From the NCBI RefSeq assembly GCF_000521565.1, contig NZ_CP002701.1, positions 434,001 to 498,000 of the forward strand: a stretch of 64,000 nt of DNA, read 5' to 3'. The stretch is from Buchnera aphidicola str. G002 (Myzus persicae) (GTDB taxonomy: Bacteria; Pseudomonadota; Gammaproteobacteria; Enterobacterales; Enterobacteriaceae). Each line of letters begins with the position of its first letter. The first letter of the stretch is position 1. A program made the translations under genes and the position numbers. The notes under the pieces are model-generated. The model did no database searches, had not been told where the DNA came from, and saw nothing but the letters and a program-made list of their open reading frames with translations. Shown one piece after another: positions 60,827-64,000 of this stretch.

Positions 60827-61903
60827 TTGAATATTTTGAATATCATTCAACCAGGTGTGATGACTGGTGATGAAGCTCGAATAACATTTGAATTCGCGAA
60901 AAAAAAAGGTTTTGCAATACCAGCTGTTAATTGTATTGGAACTGATTCTATAAATACTGTATTAGAAACGTCTGCTAGAGTGCGATCTCCAGTTATCATA
61001 CAATTTTCACATGGAGGAGCAGCTTTTATTGCAGGTTATCAAAAAAAATCTTTAATGATTCAAGAACAAGCTATTAAAGGAGCTATATCAGGAGCTCAAC
61101 ATGTGCATTTAATGGCAAAATACTATAATGTACCAGTAATACTTCATACAGACCATTGTACAAAAGACATGTTGTCATGGATTGATGGATTACTAGAATT
61201 CGGAGAAAAATACTATAGAAAAAATAGTAAACCTTTTTTTACTTCTCATATGATTGATCTATCAAAAGAAAATTTAGAAGAGAACATATCAACTTGCAGT
61301 CAATATCTCAAAAGAATGAAAAAAATTAATATGCTGTTAGAGATAGAACTAGGATGTACAGGAGGTGAAGAAGATGGTGTTGACAATACTAAAATAGATA
61401 AAAAATTACTTTATACACAACCTCAAGATGTTAATTTCGCATATGAAAATCTTAAAAAAATAAGCGAAAATTTTAGTATTGCAGCTTCATTTGGTAATAT
61501 ACATGGTGTTTACCAACCAGGAAACGTTGATCTTCAACCTATTATTTTAAAAAATTCACAAAAATATGTCAGTATTAAACACAATTTAGGAAAAAATCCA
61601 TTAAATCTAGTATTTCATGGAGGTTCAGGTTCACATTTAGAGGAAATACAAGAATCTATTAAATATGGTATTGTAAAAATGAATATTGATACTGATATGC
61701 AATGGGCAACATGGAACGGAGTTTACAATTTTTATAAAAAAAACAAAGAATTTTTACAAAATCAATTAGGAAATAAAACAGATAAACATAAACCTAATAA
61801 AAAATACTATGATCCAAGATCATGGATAAGAGAATCTCAAAAATCAATGTCTATTAGATTAGAACAAGCATTTAAGGAATTAAACGCTTTTAACATCTTA
61901 TAA
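60827..61903 (+). CDS. fbaA: Fructose-bisphosphate aldolase, class II
   Basis: FbaA splits fructose 1,6-bisphosphate in glycolysis with a zinc ion. The 358-residue product (E. coli 359) begins at TTG 60827, preceded by TAGGAT at a proper distance; no nearer ATG exists. Zinc ligands and active site are visible in LHTDHC (with the catalytic Asp), GCTGGEEDGVDN, NIHGVYQPG and FHGGSGS. It is followed by mscS, as in E. coli. Confidence 0.97.
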   Translation: MNILNIIQPGVMTGDEARITFEFAKKKGFAIPAVNCIGTDSINTVLETSARVRSPVIIQFSHGGAAFIAGYQKKSLMIQEQAIKGAISGAQHVHLMAKYYNVPVILHTDHCTKDMLSWIDGLLEFGEKYYRKNSKPFFTSHMIDLSKENLEENISTCSQYLKRMKKINMLLEIELGCTGGEEDGVDNTKIDKKLLYTQPQDVNFAYENLKKISENFSIAASFGNIHGVYQPGNVDLQPIILKNSQKYVSIKHNLGKNPLNLVFHGGSGSHLEEIQESIKYGIVKMNIDTDMQWATWNGVYNFYKKNKEFLQNQLGNKTDKHKPNKKYYDPRSWIRESQKSMSIRLEQAFKELNAFNIL

Positions 61904-61930
61904 ATATACTTATAGAAAATTTTTATTATA

Positions 61931-61961
61931 TTCCGGGGAATAAATAACAATATTCTCCGAA
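61931..61961 (+). terminator. Imperfect hairpin after fbaA
   Basis: TTCCGGGGAATA pairs with TATTCTCCGAA with one bulged C and one G-T wobble around an 8-base loop, 28 bases after the fbaA stop. A-rich rather than T-rich sequence follows, so it may be an RNA 3'-end stabiliser as much as a terminator. Confidence 0.4.
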
Positions 61962-62051
61962 AAACTATTGAATCAAAAAAATTTATTTTATGTGTCTTGA
62001 ATATTAAAAAACAAAAACAATTATTTTTAAAATGACTATATAGAGATAATA

Positions 62052-62897
62052 ATGGATGAGCTAAATGTAGTAAATGATATTAACCATGCAGGAAATTGGT
62101 TAATACGCAACCAAGAATTACTTCTTGAATATATGATAAATTTAACATCTGCAATCATTATTTTAATTGCAGGAATGTTTATAGCTAAAATAATATCAAA
62201 TGGAGTTAATCAGGTATTAATCACTCGTCGTATTGATGCGACTATCGCAGGATTTCTTTCGGCTCTAATGCGATATATTATCATTACCTTTACTCTCATT
62301 GCTGCATTAGGTCGAATTGGAGTACAAACTACATCAGTTATTGCTATTTTAGGAGCAGCAGGTATGGCTATAGGTTTAGCTTTACAAGGCTCATTATCTA
62401 ATTTTGCAGCTGGTGTCTTATTAGTTACACTGAGACCATTAAAAACTGGAGAATATGTTGACTTAGGAAATGTATCAGGAACTGTATTAAATATTCATAT
62501 TTTTTATACAACATTACGTACTTTAGATGGAAAAATCGTAGTTGTACCTAATAATAAAATTATATCTGGTAATATTATTAATTATTCAAGAGAACCAGCA
62601 CGTCGTAACGAGTTTATTATAAGTGTATCATATAATTCAGATATTGATTTAGTAATTAAAACATTACGAACAGTTATAGAAAATGAAGATAGAGTAATTA
62701 AAGATCGAGATATTGTGATCGGACTAAGTGAATTAGCACCATCTTCTCTAAATTTTATAGTTCGTTGTTGGAGCAATACTACTGATTTAAATCCAGTATA
62801 TTGGGATTTAATGGCTGAATTTAAAAAAGCATTAGATAAAAACAATATTAATATTCCCTATCCTCAAATAGATATTCATCTTTACAAAAAAAAATAG
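62052..62897 (+). CDS. mscS: Small-conductance mechanosensitive channel MscS
   Basis: MscS opens under membrane tension to release solutes on osmotic downshift. The 281-residue product (E. coli 286) has three membrane helices. TM3, the pore, reads [24 protein letters not shown] and keeps the Gly/Ala packing pattern, followed by [13 protein letters not shown] and the cytoplasmic vestibule with [17 protein letters not shown]. It is followed 6 bases later by recC, so the two are likely co-transcribed. Confidence 0.96.
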   Translation: MDELNVVNDINHAGNWLIRNQELLLEYMINLTSAIIILIAGMFIAKIISNGVNQVLITRRIDATIAGFLSALMRYIIITFTLIAALGRIGVQTTSVIAILGAAGMAIGLALQGSLSNFAAGVLLVTLRPLKTGEYVDLGNVSGTVLNIHIFYTTLRTLDGKIVVVPNNKIISGNIINYSREPARRNEFIISVSYNSDIDLVIKTLRTVIENEDRVIKDRDIVIGLSELAPSSLNFIVRCWSNTTDLNPVYWDLMAEFKKALDKNNINIPYPQIDIHLYKKK

Positions 62898-62903
62898 GTA
62901 TAT

Positions 62904-64000
62904 ATGTTTATCGTTTATAGATCAAATAAAATTGAGACACTATTTTTAAAAGCACACAAAATAATCGAAAAAAACCCACTGTCTAATATTTTTGAACAAG
63001 AAATTTTTCTTCATGATAATAAAATATTATTTCAATATTTAAATGTTTTTATTGCTAACCAAAAAGGTATTTCTGCTAATATAAAATATTATCATCCTTA
63101 TAATTTTATATTAAAATTATTTCAAAAATTTTTTGGAATAAAAGAATATAAAAATATATTTACTCAATCTATTATGACTTGGAAAATTATGAAAATTTTA
63201 GATGAAAAAAAAATTTGTGAATATATTAATATAAAAGAAAATAAGATGAAAAAATTTAAATTTTCATTTTTAATGGCTAATATATTTGAACAATATCTTT
63301 TTTATCGTCCGGATTGGATTAATACATGGGAAAAAGAAAAACTTATAACTTCTATTGGTAATAGTGATCAATGGCAAATTAAATTATGGAAAGAAATAAT
63401 CAATAATTATCAAAATATGAATCCGTTAAAATATCACTTTTCAAGTCTATTATATAAATTTCAATTACTTATCAAACAAGATAAAATAAAAAAAAAACAT
63501 TTTCCTAAACGTTGTTTTATTATTTCTTCTCCTCAATTAAATCCTGTTTTTATTGAAATTTTTAAAAAAATTAGTATTTATTTTAACATTTATTTTTTAC
63601 AAGTTAAGTTCTCTAAAAAAAATAGATTTCAAAATCCATTAATGAGATTATGTAAAAATCAAGAATTATTTAAAAAAATAAATATTCTGGACTCTAAAAA
63701 AATTAAAATAATAAATTATTTTGAAAAAAACAAAAATAATAACTTATTAAATCATATTAAAAACGATTTTCTTGAAGACAAATTCTTTAAAAAAAAAAGG
63801 ATTATAGAATTAACTGATAATTCAATTTCTATAAATATTTGTTATAATAGAAAAAATGAAATTGAAATTTTACATGAAAAATTATTATTATTTTTGGAAA
63901 AAAATCAATATATTAAATTAAGTGATATAGTCGTTACTTCTTTTTCTATGGATGATTATATTTCATCTATTGATACAATTTTTAATGCAGCGCATAAAAA
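62904..64000 (+). CDS. recC: Exodeoxyribonuclease V gamma subunit RecC (3' end outside window)
   Basis: RecC belongs to the RecBCD helicase-nuclease and in E. coli scans for the Chi sequence. An open frame starts at ATG 62904 and runs off the window after 365 codons. The start MFIVYRSNKIETL matches E. coli MLRVYHSNRLDVL; MTWKIMKIL, FLMANIFEQYLFYRPDWI, and SISINICYNRKNEIEILHEKL are clear matches. Compared with E. coli, a segment between roughly residues 235 and 300 is about 50 residues shorter. Two 10-A runs (63488-63497 and 63789-63798) are both in frame. mscS is immediately upstream. Confidence 0.92.
   Translation, partial: MFIVYRSNKIETLFLKAHKIIEKNPLSNIFEQEIFLHDNKILFQYLNVFIANQKGISANIKYYHPYNFILKLFQKFFGIKEYKNIFTQSIMTWKIMKILDEKKICEYINIKENKMKKFKFSFLMANIFEQYLFYRPDWINTWEKEKLITSIGNSDQWQIKLWKEIINNYQNMNPLKYHFSSLLYKFQLLIKQDKIKKKHFPKRCFIISSPQLNPVFIEIFKKISIYFNIYFLQVKFSKKNRFQNPLMRLCKNQELFKKINILDSKKIKIINYFEKNKNNNLLNHIKNDFLEDKFFKKKRIIELTDNSISINICYNRKNEIEILHEKLLLFLEKNQYIKLSDIVVTSFSMDDYISSIDTIFNAAHK

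Overview
The window is a strongly AT-rich, gene-dense stretch that looks like the chromosome of Buchnera aphidicola, the aphid endosymbiont. Three things point there. Nearly every protein is a gamma-proteobacterial (enterobacterial) housekeeping protein close to its Escherichia coli counterpart. Intergenic DNA is short, A/T-homopolymer rich and free of insertion sequences, prophage, CRISPR or restriction genes. The retained gene set (full sulfate assimilation, free-standing Pol I 5' nuclease, recC, csrA and fis as almost the only regulators) is that of a reduced nutritional symbiont. Species assignment is inference from the sequence and from remembered E. coli gene order and protein sequences; no database was searched.

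Layout. 1-3,173: end of ffh, then rpsP-rimM-trmD-rplS (SRP, ribosome, tRNA modification). 3,226-7,616: tldD, aroQ, fis, rluD and bamD, each a short unit. 7,803-12,819: alaS, csrA, tRNA-Ser(GCU), tRNA-Arg(ACG), gshA, the same order as in E. coli. 12,953-17,567: metK, a frameshifted endA, rsmE, ygfA, rpiA, and a Met-Leu-Gln tRNA cluster ordered like the E. coli metT operon. 17,702-23,376: glnS, pyrG-eno, queE. 23,398-37,682: a co-directional minus-strand block mutS-cysJ-cysI-cysH-cysG-cysD-cysN-cysC-ftsB-ispD-ispF-nlpD-queD. It encodes sulfate-to-sulfide reduction, siroheme synthesis, isoprenoid steps and cell-division genes, and is flipped relative to E. coli. 37,856-45,142: dsbA, the polA 5' nuclease, engB, typA, gmk, ygfZ and prfB (with its programmed frameshift). 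45,153-52,537: lysS, lysA, lgt-thyA, miaB-ybeY-ybeX. 52,660-57,227: leuS, holA, a frameshifted nadD, tusA. 57,367-64,000: asd, yhgN, pgk-fbaA, mscS and the 5' part of recC.

How the genes work together. CysDNC, CysH and CysIJ (with CysG supplying siroheme) reduce sulfate to sulfide for cysteine. asd and lysA belong to lysine, threonine and methionine synthesis, and aroQ to the aromatic pathway; these are the amino acids a sap-feeding host lacks. The rest is translation (three synthetases besides the lysyl enzyme, RF2, rRNA and tRNA modification enzymes, five tRNAs), glycolysis, envelope biogenesis and minimal DNA repair. Convergent gene pairs are usually separated by a hairpin able to act as a terminator in both directions.

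I found no undescribed multi-gene system. The most notable signals are molecular. The LeuRS editing pocket is substituted at its key threonines. nadD and endA each lack one base, most easily placed in an A or T homopolymer. RF2 frameshifting is retained, four GGA motifs cluster in the csrA leader, an 18-bp tandem duplication lies before alaS, and several proteins (FtsB, MutS, NlpD, DsbA, RecC) have altered or missing functional segments.
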